Positions 10,413 through 22,358 of a DNA stretch of 27,236 nucleotides are shown here, in pieces. Position 1 is the first letter of the stretch, and each line of letters opens with the position of its first letter. The translations under genes were made by a program, and so were the position numbers. Source of the stretch: Fomitopsis serialis (lineage: Eukaryota > Basidiomycota > Agaricomycetes > Polyporales > Fomitopsidaceae); the NCBI RefSeq assembly GCF_022376445.1, contig NW_025955443.1, forward strand, positions 1 through 27,236. Reading direction: 5' to 3'. The notes below the pieces were generated by a model. That model searched no databases and had not been told where the DNA came from. It worked only from the letters and a program-made list of their open reading frames with translations.

Positions 10413-10807
10413 TTACGACCTTTTATGATGTCTTCATAACGAATACCCTCCGGACCTTGGACTGGTAGCACAGCGGACCATCTACTCCCTCCCCGTCACT
10501 TGATTATTGGATACCTCCAGCGACACATACTGTATTCGCGGGCTTGCAGTGGAATCTCGATCTAGCCGTGTAATCAGTTGGTGTAGCGTGCCTGTGTAGG
10601 CCTGTGTGCCATTTGTACTGTACCTTGATCTGTTAAAACTTGTGCGGAACGTTGAACAACGTTGATCCAGTTCCTCGCCGTATGGTGCCACGATAAGAGC
10701 CCGAAGGTCGAGTCAGGTGCGTGGCCATCTACCATGGGTCGCCTAAAGGAGAATGCAGCCTACTGCACCGTAACGGAGCATCCCTGTACACCTCCAGACC
10801 CACCATC
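10413..10807. other. Intergenic region before P5C dehydrogenase
   Basis: This stretch of 395 bases joins two plus-strand genes. I see no RNA gene, repeat or clear TATA box, and only short chance frames. Confidence 0.5.
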
Positions 10808-13094
<2,287 letters not shown>

Positions 13095-13404
13095 GAGCCG
13101 ACGGGGACCACTATCTCTGGGGCAGATGATGGGTTTGGATATAGAACGTGAATCAGCGAAGCAAAGCGACTGTTGTATCAAAAACAAACGTGCTGTATCC
13201 ATTAGCTTTAGGGAAATTGTGAAAACAAAGCTTCTGTTGATCGTCGTGTGTTATGCCTCCGCCGTCGTGCTGCTCGATGAAACAGACTACTTTACAAGTC
13301 AAGTACTAGTCACCATGTACTTTATCACTCTAGTAAGCACTTGAAGTACTCGCGATCGGAGTGCATCCCGGGCCGGCTCAGAGAGTATCCGCCACAAGTG
13401 ACAA
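13095..13404. other. Short intergenic region
   Basis: Three hundred and ten bases between two plus-strand genes. No TATA box, RNA gene or repeat stands out. Confidence 0.5.
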
Positions 13405-15007
13405 ATGAGCCTCAATACGCTGTGGCTGAGCACACCGATTCCCTTGCCTCCATCCTGCATGATCTCTGCTCGACCTCTCTCGTTTCCAAACCTACTTTCA
13501 TCCCCAAAGTTTCAAACAGTACGCCGGGCAGTACGTGCCCGTGGAATCTATGGAACCGCAATCCGGCACGATGAGATCGACCGTCGTGCAAGCGACAAGC
13601 TGCTCGAGGATGCTGCACGCGAGGAGGCAGAGGAGACCAGTCGGCCAGCGCGGCCGAGCAGGGCTCAAATTCTAGAGGATCAGAACCAGAACTGGACTGG
13701 GGACGAGTCGGTACAGGATGCTGTCCTCCGGATGCTGGTGGACAAGTACAAGCCTCTGCGCAGTGGGTCGATCCAAACGGCAGAGGAGAAGCTGAGGGCT
13801 GCGCCGCCCAAGGTCTCTGTTCCGGAATCGGATCCCCTTGGAGAGGGGCCTTCGCAGTTCAATGCCGCGTTAGTGGTGGAGGGTGCGCAACCTGGAGAGT
13901 CCTCTACGCAGCCTCTGCCTCCGCCCCGGACGTACGTTCCTGGCGAGCCTATCCTGCCCGGAATCGAGGGACACCAACCTTGGCATACTACGTTCAAGGT
14001 TCCCTCACATGCTACTTCGAACGTTCACTATGGACAGATACCGCGGCAGCCCTCTAGGAAGGTAGATCCCCCTCCTATAGACGACAAGGAGAGGAGGAAG
14101 CAGAGAGAAGTGCGGCGGCGAACGGAGCACGCGGGCAGGTTATCGAGGGCGAGGGAGTCTACTCTGGACTACCGTCTCGGGATTCGCGGCGGCGCTGCGA
14201 TGCACAGACCGAACCCTACGACGCTGAAGGGATGGACCAGTCTTGTTGAGGATAGGATACAGGTGAGTGCTATTCGGTGTTAAAGGAATGACCTTTACTC
14301 AATTGTGGCATGCCCAGCGAGCGCGCGAAGAGGGTCTGTTCAACAGTGTCAAGGGCCGAGGCCAGCCGTTGGCTTTCACCACCCAGGACAGGAATCCGTT
14401 CATTGCGCGAGAAGAGTTCTTGATGAACCGTATAGTTCAGCGTCAAGGCGCTGCACCTCCGTGGGTGGAGGTACAAGGAGGTGCGTTCGTCATAAAAATA
14501 ATGCTCTCGACCTCCACTCACACCGCATTTTCAGAGATGGAGTCTGCGATAGCCTCCTTCCGAGAAATCATCAGGCAGTCGTGGACGAGACGGGCGATAC
14601 GCCTGCTGACCGCCTCTCAACCAGCAGCTCAATTGCCTCAGCTTCAACTCGATGAGGTCAGCGCGTTACGAGACGCAGAATGGGAAGCACGAGAGCGGGC
14701 GTTTCACGACCACGCGCTGGAGGAAGTCAATGCGTTAGTGAGAAAGTACAACGGTCTGGCGCCTTACGCGGTGCGCCGAGCATACTACATGCGCGACACG
14801 GAGTTAGAGAAGACCTACCGGGACTCCGCGGAAGACATCCTGCAAGGTCTTGCGGACAGGGTTGCGAGCTCGTCCAATCGGAAGGGCTACGTTGACGTTG
14901 GCTCGGACGAAGACAGCAGGATTGCGGGGTCTGCGGTTACTCCTCTTGCGCCGTTGAGCTTGCGCCAGATGTTCAGGGAACTGTGGACAACACTGCGTGG
15001 ACGGTGA
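13405..15007 (+). CDS. DUF1992 protein (DNAJC28-type conserved domain)
   Basis: Exons are 13405-14262, 14318-14480 and 14535-15007, encoding 497 residues. The DUF1992 domain lies at about 273-365: WTSLVEDRIQ, REEGLFNSVKGRGQPL, NPFIAREEFLMNRI and GAAPPWVEVQGEME. It is the conserved region shared with animal DNAJC28 and small bacterial proteins; its biochemical role is unsettled. No J domain is visible. The N-terminus is rich in Ser, Arg and hydrophobics, and a start at the second ATG (13459, MISARPLSFPNLL) would make a good mitochondrial presequence. The middle is charged and probably disordered, with a basic patch (DDKERRKQREVRRRTEH). The stop overlaps a donor-like CGGTGAGTG, so an extra 3' exon cannot be excluded, but the frame ends cleanly after LWTTLRGR. 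Confidence 0.88.
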
Positions 15008-15768
15008 GTGTTGTGTGCAGCATCCGCGAGGCCCTCGAAGCACCGTTGTACAGCATTTACGTCCGGGACCTTTGTAGCGCTAGTTGGATCGCCCCAATAC
15101 TACTGTAGACGTATAGATTGTGATACACGCAGCTACCTTGCACGGGTGGTCTTCTGTGTGTCAATGCCATGCGCCGGCCGCGTGCTTGTACTACGGGTTG
15201 TACTCCTTTGCTTCCATCTCCCATGATCTTCAACCCTTTCCTCCCTCTGGCCGCCTGTTGTTGGCAGTGTTGTTCAGTACTGGTGGCGGTGTCTGATGCC
15301 TTGCGGATATGGTGCATTTTCTGACCCGGGGGATGCGTCACCTGGGGTAGCGGCGCAGCGGTTGCGATAAGTCGTCGAATTTAGAGTGTCTTGCGACGCC
15401 CGACGGAAGCGAAACAATGTCTATTTGGACGAAAGGGAAGGACAACAATGGGCATACCGAACCTCGCCTTCTCGCATGCCCCGAAGAATAAGTCAGACCT
15501 TTTTGTGCAGCGGTCGCGCGGAAAAACGAAATGAAATGCTCGGCCTGATGCAGTTTCCAGAATCCAGGGCGACCATTGGGGGAGACGGGCCTCATGGCAG
15601 CCTCGCGTCGTCCATGGAAAGCTCCCACCGGCTGATGCAGTCCTCATCTAATCTATAAAAGCCCCATTTCTCCCATTTTCTCTCCCATCGCCGCCCACCC
15701 CGCCGACGCCGCCCTCGACAGCCTCAGCCTCGCGCTCCACTCGCTCGTAAGTTCTCTTCCCCTTCAAG
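15008..15768. other. Intergenic region with promoter of the small gene
   Basis: This stretch of 761 bases contains the TATA box at 15654-15661 followed by a strongly C/T-rich leader up to the next ATG, a common fungal promoter style. I recognise no other gene, repeat or RNA in it. Confidence 0.5.
15654..15661 (+). promoter_or_regulatory. TATA box of the 82-residue gene
   Basis: TATAAAAG is followed by a pyrimidine-rich tract (CCCATTTCTCCC and onward). The ATG is 108 bases downstream, so transcription probably starts near 15685-15700 with a leader of about 70-80 bases. This is the most convincing core promoter in the window. Confidence 0.65.
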
Positions 15769-16189
15769 ATGTCTTCTGAAGAGATCCTCGTACGTCTTCG
15801 TCGACCTCGTGCTTGCGGATATGAGCTGAAGATGCTTGTGTCCACAGCCAGGCGACATCGTCAATGTCCAACATGGCGGTGTCAAGAGAGAGGGCATTGT
15901 CGTCGGTAGCAGCTATGACTATGCAGTCAGTCTTCCCTTCTCGTCGTGCGGGCCGTCGTCTGATATGAAACCCCACTCAGGGCCGCCAGATGGTCGAAGT
16001 GCAACTGGATGGCGAGGCCCCCGTCCCTTACTGGTGAGCATATATGATTCGCTCGTACTCTAGCAGCACTGATCGTCCGCCCCCTACGCTAGGTACCCCT
16101 CCGTAACGCGCGTGAAGCGCACCATCTCCTACACACGCCCAACACTCCCTCAGCAGAGGCGCAGCGTCGAGCGATACATCTACTGGTGA
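15769..16189 (+). CDS. Small uncharacterised protein, 82 residues, four exons
   Basis: Exons are 15769-15789, 15848-15925, 15981-16033 and 16093-16189. All junctions are GT-AG and in phase, and the frame ends in TGA. The product begins MSSEEILPGDIVNVQHGGVK, continues with GIVVGSSYDYAGRQMVEVQL, and ends RRSVERYIYW. The pattern of a short beta-rich segment (GDIVNV, REGIVVGS, RQMVEVQLDGE, then WYPSVTRVKR) resembles small Tudor- or SH3-like barrels; this is inference from strand pattern, not a recognised family. The basic C-terminus could bind nucleic acid. The strong TATA box suggests regulated or high expression. The first exon has only 21 bases. The gene converges with the protease gene, 471 bases away. 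Confidence 0.75.
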
Positions 16190-16660
16190 TCGACGACCTC
16201 CCTGCAGATCCTCTCGGAGGTTATCTCGGACCATGACACATCCCACATATCTCGCCCCGACTGCCAGTCCGCAACCTCGGCGTTCTGACCGCAGTGCGGG
16301 TCGCGTCACGCACCTCAACGACTCGGACGAGACACGATCAGCGCTGGCGCACGATGTCGGATGTTCCTGTATGTATCTGTACGTGTCACATATTGCATCG
16401 GACGGATGGATTCTCGCTTGCCGCACGCTATTTTATATATGGGACCGTCGCCATACACAGCTCCGGTGTACTGTTCTGCCAATCCCAATGGCTGTCATTC
16501 TATTCCCTACTGGAACGTCCGGCTGAGTGGTGATAGACGGGCAGTACAACGACAACGCGACATGAAGACTATGCATAAATTAACTCGGCGGATCTCGACA
16601 TGTGTAGGTGCGGAGTGGGGCTAGTGATACAGAATTATAGCGGATGCCAGTAGAGCTATG
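16190..16660. other. Region between convergent genes
   Basis: This stretch of 471 bases separates the stop codons of two facing genes and must hold both 3' ends. I see no gene or repeat in it. Confidence 0.5.
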
Positions 16661-19180
16661 TTATGCGCGTAGATCGACCGCTATCGACGGCGAGGGAGGC
16701 GGCTCCGTCGGAGACGAGATGGACGGCGGCGATAGTATTGGTGAGTGGTTGGTTGCTGGTCTGGGAGGGCGACTGTGGGGTGTCGGAGATGCAGTCTGCT
16801 GCTGGGGAGATGCAGGGCGTACCGGAGCTGGTTGAGTATCCTCCGACGGCATGGTTGATGGTACATGATTCTTCCCTGACGGTGCAGCATGTCCATTCGG
16901 CAATGGCTTCTCGGATACCACGGAAGTTGAGGCCAGTGCTTGTGTCACTGGACGAGGAATTGGATCACGCTCAGGTGGTGACAGCGACGAGCTCCTCGAC
17001 GATGGCTGAGCCGATACCCTATGGATGACCCTCGGCCCAACGATCTTCGGGATCGGTTTCATAACCTTGACCTCCTCCGCTGCATCACCATTGGCCAAGG
17101 AAGCACAAGACCCATTCGCATGCACACACTCTGGACGGACAGTCTCCTCCGAGCTGCGTGGCGAGTTCGACAAGTAGACACTCTGCCGCGGCATAGCCAC
17201 CCGCTCGTAGAAGATCATGAACGCGCCCACGCCCTCCTGCAACACGTTCTCAATCCCGATCTCGACCACGCTGTCGTCGCTGATGCGCAGCCATCCGCGT
17301 CCTGTCTTGGGCGGCTCGTCCTCGTCGTCCCGAACAGGACCGTATCGCTTGCACCGCTCGCATTCGCAGCCAAGTGAGCATGCTAGCTTCGGTGGATCAA
17401 AGCGCCGAGCACCAGCAGATGGTGGCCGTGGTTTTCGTCGGAAACAGACGTAATGGCCGAAGGAGTGTTGCCCGTAATGACAGACCACGGCTGAAAGACG
17501 GTAGAGGGTGCGCGGGGTAGCATATGTCGCTGGTGTAGGCGTTGTGCTGCGTGGGATGGCAGGGGGTGGAGTAGAGATCGGAACAGAGGGGCTGGTAGAG
17601 AGTTGGCCAGAGGTCGTGTATGGGGTGAGATCGAGCACGTCTGGAAAGAGCACGCGGCAAGTGTTTTTGGAGGCGTAGTGGCCATAGTGCACTGAACGAT
17701 TCAAGTGGAGAGCAAGCACGCGAGGCGGCTAAGACCTGTGTCAAAAGCACAGCAGAATGCATGGAAGAGATAGGACACACCCGAGCGATCATAGCCTGCT
17801 TCGTCGAAGCCCGACTGAACACCTTCTCCATCTTCACGCCCTTGATATCTTCCTCGATCCGGCCATCATCGAGCGCTGCCTTCACGCGAGCGACCAGCTT
17901 CCGTGCCTCACGTGCACGTTTCTTCTTGGACGCTGTAGGATCCTGGTCCGCGTTCGCGAGCTCGGTCAGCTTCTCGGCCTCGACCTCGAGGCGGCGGTAG
18001 GTCGCGAGCATAGAGCACTTTCGGCAGATGCAATCGGTGAGAATCTCTAGGCGAGTGTAATCGTCTAAGCAGTCTTCTAGGCGACACTGGGTCTATGAGA
18101 TCATTGTCAAGCAGAGCGTACTGCTACAGTCAGACAAGGCAGCGTACCGCTAGACGAGGCATGCTGAGCTGCCAGTTGTCGAACGCAAAGTGCATGACGG
18201 CCTCGGTGTATCCGCACTCAACGCAGCTCCGTCGATTAGCGGTCAGCCCGTCGAACACACTCTTGCCAAGCTCCCGGCTAGCGGGGCCCTGAACCTGGGC
18301 GAGTGCGCTGAGGCCGCGATCTCGATGCCCTTCTTTCTCGACAGCAGCAGTTTCGTTCTTGATGCACTCTGACAGAAGCTGGAAGAGTTCCTGGGCATCT
18401 TGGTGTTCGCGTGAAGAGAAGAGTGTGTTATGTTTCGACGGTGAGTTATTGGATAACGCATTGATAATGTCGAGAGGTCGTAGCGCTCGAGGAGAGGAAG
18501 TCGGCGTGTTGAGCGCTATGTCAAGAGTCAGATACTGGACGGTGGAAGAGCAGCTAGCGTACTGACTGTGTAGAAGGTCCCGCAATGCATCTATGACAGG
18601 CGTCGGTACATCCAGCGCTTCGGCCTTAGCATGGATTTGCTCTATTTGAGGTTGCAGATAGCAGAGAGACGCCATTGCCTACGTTGTCGGAGGTCAGCGG
18701 ATGAAACGCAGCTTCGCGGGTAGCACGCACCTGCAATGTCGAGTCCATGAAGCAGTAGGTGCCAGAGATATTGACGAGCCCCGGGTAGTATCCTGCATCA
18801 TGGGACACTTTGGGAAATGATTCTGTCGACAAGCTGACTTGAGAGACTGTGCAATGTGCATCATCATGTACAGGCATACCGAGCTGGTGCTGCTCCTGCT
18901 TGACCTGCCCCGCTCTCGTACGGATATGCTTCTTCTTGGGTTTGCGTTTCTCGTGAGTAGAGCTCGAACCAGAGTGACTATCGAACCAGTTCCATGGTAA
19001 TGCACCTGCGAATGCGTCGAACACCATGAAAGTGGACGATACGAGCGAGCCTTTACGAGAGTTGGCGGCAACCACTAGGAGCGGGACAAGCAGGATGACC
19101 AGGAGGGGGAACAGTTGCTGAAATGCTGGGCTGGAGATGAGCTGGATAAGGAAGAAGCGGAAGTCTTCCAGAGGCTGCAT
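16661..19180 (-). CDS. Membrane-anchored ubiquitin-specific protease (USP/UBP family)
   Basis: Exons on the minus strand are 19180-18880, 18792-18731, 18678-18148, 18092-17781 and 17728-16661, giving 757 residues with all phases consistent. Residues about 22-38 (LFPLLVILLVPLLVVA) form one membrane segment, followed by a Lys/Arg-rich linker. The Cys box is GLVNISGTYCFMDSTLQ with Cys114, split by an intron directly after it. The His box is YGQHSFGHYVCF with His494, and WLRISDDSV supplies the third residue. The metal-binding pairs CVEC and CRKC are present. The C-terminal 170 residues are Ser/Pro-rich and probably disordered. USPs cleave ubiquitin from proteins. N-terminally anchored members include yeast Ubp1 and Ubp16 and animal USP30, so an ER or mitochondrial outer-membrane site is likely; which one cannot be told. 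The frame is open upstream of the chosen ATG but runs into the tRNA-Arg region. Confidence 0.93.
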
Positions 19181-19327
19181 GTGCGCAAGATTCTTATGCC
19201 TTGCGCGGCGACATGAGCGAGTCGATGAACGAGCGCACTCAGCCAATTCGGCCCTCAGCGGGCAAGCTCCCAGCCTGCCCGAGGTGCGTCGGCCTATCGA
19301 ATCAGGCATGTAAAACACTCCATGTAT

Positions 19328-19410
19328 GGCTACCTGGCGCAATGGTAGCGCGTTTGGCTTCGATCGCCAATGTCACCAAAAGGTTGCAGGTTCGAGTCCT
19401 GCGGTGGTCA
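19328..19410 (+). tRNA. tRNA-Arg (anticodon UCG), copy 1
   Basis: The acceptor stem GGCTACC pairs with GGTGGTC (two G-U pairs) and the discriminator is A. The D arm is GCGC / AATGGTA / GCGC, the anticodon stem TTTGG with CCAAA, the loop CTTCGA plus A, and the anticodon TCG at 19360-19362. The T arm is GCAGG / TTCGAGT / CCTGC. An 11-base intron, TCGCCAATGTC (19364-19374), follows the base after the anticodon and leaves 72 mature bases. It would read CGA codons. It sits in the 443-base gap between the divergent protease and CDC7 genes. A four-T stop follows within ten bases. Confidence 0.94.
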
Positions 19411-19415
19411 TTCCG

Positions 19416-19419
19416 TTTT
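19416..19419 (+). terminator. Pol III terminator of tRNA-Arg copy 1
   Basis: Four consecutive T begin six bases after the discriminator base of the tRNA, the usual RNA polymerase III stop. Confidence 0.6.
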
Positions 19420-19623
19420 GCCCCGGCTCTGTCTGGAGACGCACGTGATCGTTCCCAGCAGACGCGTCGCGTCGCGAGTTGGATTGGTTGCCCTACACCG
19501 ATCGGCTTTACGCATACACTCATCACGCTTCCCTCTCTGGACCTGGGATACACACCCGGCTGCGCTTCCCATCTTGTTAGATGCTATTCTTGGTCTTGGA
19601 CTCGCTCATTGCACTCGCGTTTC

Positions 19624-22081
19624 ATGGCTACTGCTGCCTTCTTGTCCCAACATTCCTCCAACCCGCTCGAGGTTCCGTCGTCTGATGCTCGCAACAAGCT
19701 TTACAGGCGTCAACTCATGCGCTCAAAGAAGTTGCAGAAAGACGACGGAGTCCTTCTGTCATCATCGGACGGCCCTTTGAACGGATGCAACGTTCCAGAT
19801 TTAGACCAATACCACTCGCACCTCGCGCAATTGTACCCGAACACAAGGGGGCCCTCCGCCACAAACAGGTCTCAGGCTGCTCCCATTCAGCAGGCTTTCA
19901 GCGAAGGCATGTATAGCGATGACGAGCTGATTGTACTTCCGGCGGATCCACCAGACGTCGATCCCGAAGAGGATGAGGAGGTGGAGCATGAGGAGCATGA
20001 AGAGATCGAGCTGGAGGAGGAAAGTGGAGACGTGCTCGCAGACGAGGATGCAGAGGGAGAGCTCGACGAAGACCTGCTTGAGGACCAGGGCGGTCATGCA
20101 GAGACAGACGAAGAGCTGACCATCTATCTCAAGCCACGCGAGGAACGCGAGGAAATCGAGGAGGAGATTGCCGACCTCGAAGCCACTGTCCCGCAACTCA
20201 CCCCAGACTACAAGATTCTAGACAGACTGGGAACGGGCACGTTCTCCTCCGTCTACAAAGCCATTGACCTCGGATATCATGACAGGTGGGACAACGCACC
20301 ATGGCAGCGCTGCCATCCACCCTCATCGTCTGAATCCTACCAAACGGCTCCCCGGCCTTGGGGAAGCAAAGTCTTCGTCGCCGTGAAACGCATATATGTC
20401 ACTAGCGGACCCGAAAGGATACGCAACGAGATCTCTATCATGGAGGACTGTAGAGGGTGCCGCCATGTCTCGCAGCTGATCACTGCTTTCCGGCAGCATG
20501 ACCAGGTCGTCGCTATTATGCCCTACCACCGGAACATCGACTTCAGAGTGAGTGACCTTTCTTCGGCTTCGAATCATTGAGACGTGCGGCAGTATGTCTG
20601 ATCATGATCTATTACCCTGCTAGGAATACTATCGCATTCTGCCCATGGAGGGTATCAAGGCGTATTTTCGATGTATGTTCCGAGCATTGCGCGACGTTCA
20701 CGCGCGAGGGATCATCCACCGTGACGTGAAACCGGCCAATTTCCTTTTCGATCCCCGTACCGGTATCGGCACCCTGTGCGACTTCGGACTAGCTTGTGTG
20801 AGTGGCTCCGCCCGTGCCTTGGTGAATAACGACTTTCGGGTCAGCCAGAACGCTCCCGACGGCTCATGCTGACAATGAACACTCTAAAATTTACAGCGGG
20901 TGGAAAACGGGCCCACGCTAGGTGCCTGTCTCCATACGCGTCCGACGCCTGACTTCCCGCATGGACGGATACGGCCCCGCGGGGAGTTTGACGTAGATCA
21001 CGTCAAGCGCATGCAGAAGGAGGGACGGCTAAAGAGTTCCTTGCCCTCAGAACGCGTTGGGTACCCGGAGAAGGATACGAGGTAGGCCGTCATAGTATCG
21101 TCGCGCGCGTACTCCTTCGTTTACGCCAGTCAAGACCTGTCTCTAAAGCAAACAGAGCCGGTACTAGAGGCTTCCGTGCACCGGAAGTCCTCTTCAAATG
21201 CGGCGTGCAGACGGGAGGTCGGTATTCAGTGCATGACTTCAGGCACACTTACGCTGATGGTTCTTTTCTCGCGTACGGCTCAATGACTTGCTACTCGCAC
21301 AGCCATCGATGTCTGGTCAGCGGGGATGATCCTGCTCTTCTTCCTCACGAGGAAGTTCCCATTGCTCCACTCTAGCGATGACATAGAGGCCCTCATGGAA
21401 GTCGCCACCATCATCGGGAAGAAGAGGATGGAGAAGACAGCCACTCTGCACAGTAAGAATATCCGCTCCATGACCGAAGTTCCGACTTACCAACATCTCT
21501 CAGGCCGCGTATTCCAAACGAACGTACCTTCGATATCGCCTGAAGGGATGACCTGGCGTGAATTCGTCGAGCAGCAAAATCCTAACCTCCGGACGCCACC
21601 AGAGCCGGATCCTCGCTTCTATCCCCACGCCAGTTCTTCGCGGAGCCAAGCAGGTCCACCGCCCTCATCCTCGTCCCCACCGCGGTACTCACCATCGCGG
21701 TCGTCTTCTCCTGCTCCACCGCCAGCGATAGATGCAGAAGCATACGCGGCGGACGTCGAGAAGGCGCTCGACTTCGTCGAACGGGTCATGCACCCCGAAT
21801 CAACGCAACGCATGAACCCGAGACAGGCGCTCGCACATCCTTTCTTGCACGACCCAGATGAACCCGACGACGACGAATTCTTTCCACATCCGTTCGGGGA
21901 AGGCGTCTGCGGCGAGCTGCATTTCTTCGATGAGGAGACAGACGAACTCTGCGTCCGCGTTCGGGTTCCCGGGGAGAATCACTTCGTAGCGAGGAGCGTA
22001 CTCGCTGGCGAAGGTACTGCGATAGGCAATCAGCCGTGCGAGTTTCATAGAGAGGAGGATGGGTATGTGTTTCTAAGTTAA
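19624..22081 (+). CDS. CDC7: Cdc7-type serine/threonine kinase (DDK catalytic subunit)
   Basis: Exons are 19624-20547, 20624-20797, 20897-21081, 21135-21217, 21303-21452 and 21504-22081, encoding 697 residues. Cdc7, bound to Dbf4, phosphorylates the Mcm2-7 helicase to fire replication origins in the nucleus. An acidic N-terminal stretch (about 110-185) precedes the kinase domain: glycine loop LGTGTFSSVY (202-211), AVKRI with Lys255, HRDVKPANF with Asp342, and DFG with Asp361. An insert of about 65 residues then follows before TRGFRAPEV, and AIDVWSAGMILLFFL comes next. The long insert between DFG and APE and a second Ser/Pro-rich insert before the last helices (MHPESTQRMNPRQALAHPFL) are Cdc7 hallmarks. 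The chosen ATG is the first after tRNA-Arg; the frame is open through the tRNA but that part is not protein. The 51-base fifth intron is in frame without a stop. Confidence 0.95.
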
Positions 22082-22275
22082 TGATGCGGATGCATACAGG
22101 ACATGGGATCGGATAAGTGATGGGACCATTCAAGCAAACCGTAATGCATTGTCATGTATCTACCACAGATTTTGTATTCCTTCAACACTCAAGTAGTCAC
22201 TGGCCGTAAAGTGGAGGCCTTTTGCACTGGAGATGTGCAAAACAAAACATCTCTTCATGTCGAAGATCAAAATAA
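22082..22275. other. 3' flank of CDC7 up to the second tRNA-Arg
   Basis: One hundred and ninety-four bases with the end of the CDC7 transcript and the 3' flank of the oppositely directed tRNA. No gene is visible. Confidence 0.5.
22269..22272 (-). terminator. Pol III terminator of tRNA-Arg copy 2
   Basis: Four T on the minus strand (AAAA on the plus strand) a few bases past the discriminator at 22276. Confidence 0.6.
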
Positions 22276-22358
22276 TGACCACCGCAGGACTCGAACCTGC
22301 AACCTTTTGGTACCGTTGGCGATCGAAGCCAAACGCGCTACCATTGCGCCAGGTAGCC
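22276..22358 (-). tRNA. tRNA-Arg (anticodon UCG), copy 2
   Basis: The mature parts are identical to copy 1 at every base I compared: acceptor GGCTACC/GGTGGTC, D arm, TTTGG/CCAAA stem, loop CTTCGA plus A and T arm. Total length is also 83. The 11-base intron reads TCGCCAACGGT: its first seven bases equal those of copy 1 and the last four differ. Outside the gene only a few bases match, so the shared block is the tRNA itself. It lies 195 bases past the CDC7 stop, inverted relative to copy 1. Confidence 0.94.

Noticed and set aside
14263..14317. Continuing the DUF1992 gene without splicing here
   Set aside because: The unspliced frame stops within 20 bases, whereas removing this 55-base GT-AG intron joins the two halves of the conserved domain exactly.
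19201..19623. N-terminal extension of CDC7 by 141 codons in the same open frame
   Set aside because: The extension translates the tRNA-Arg gene and promoter; the ATG at 19624 is the natural start.
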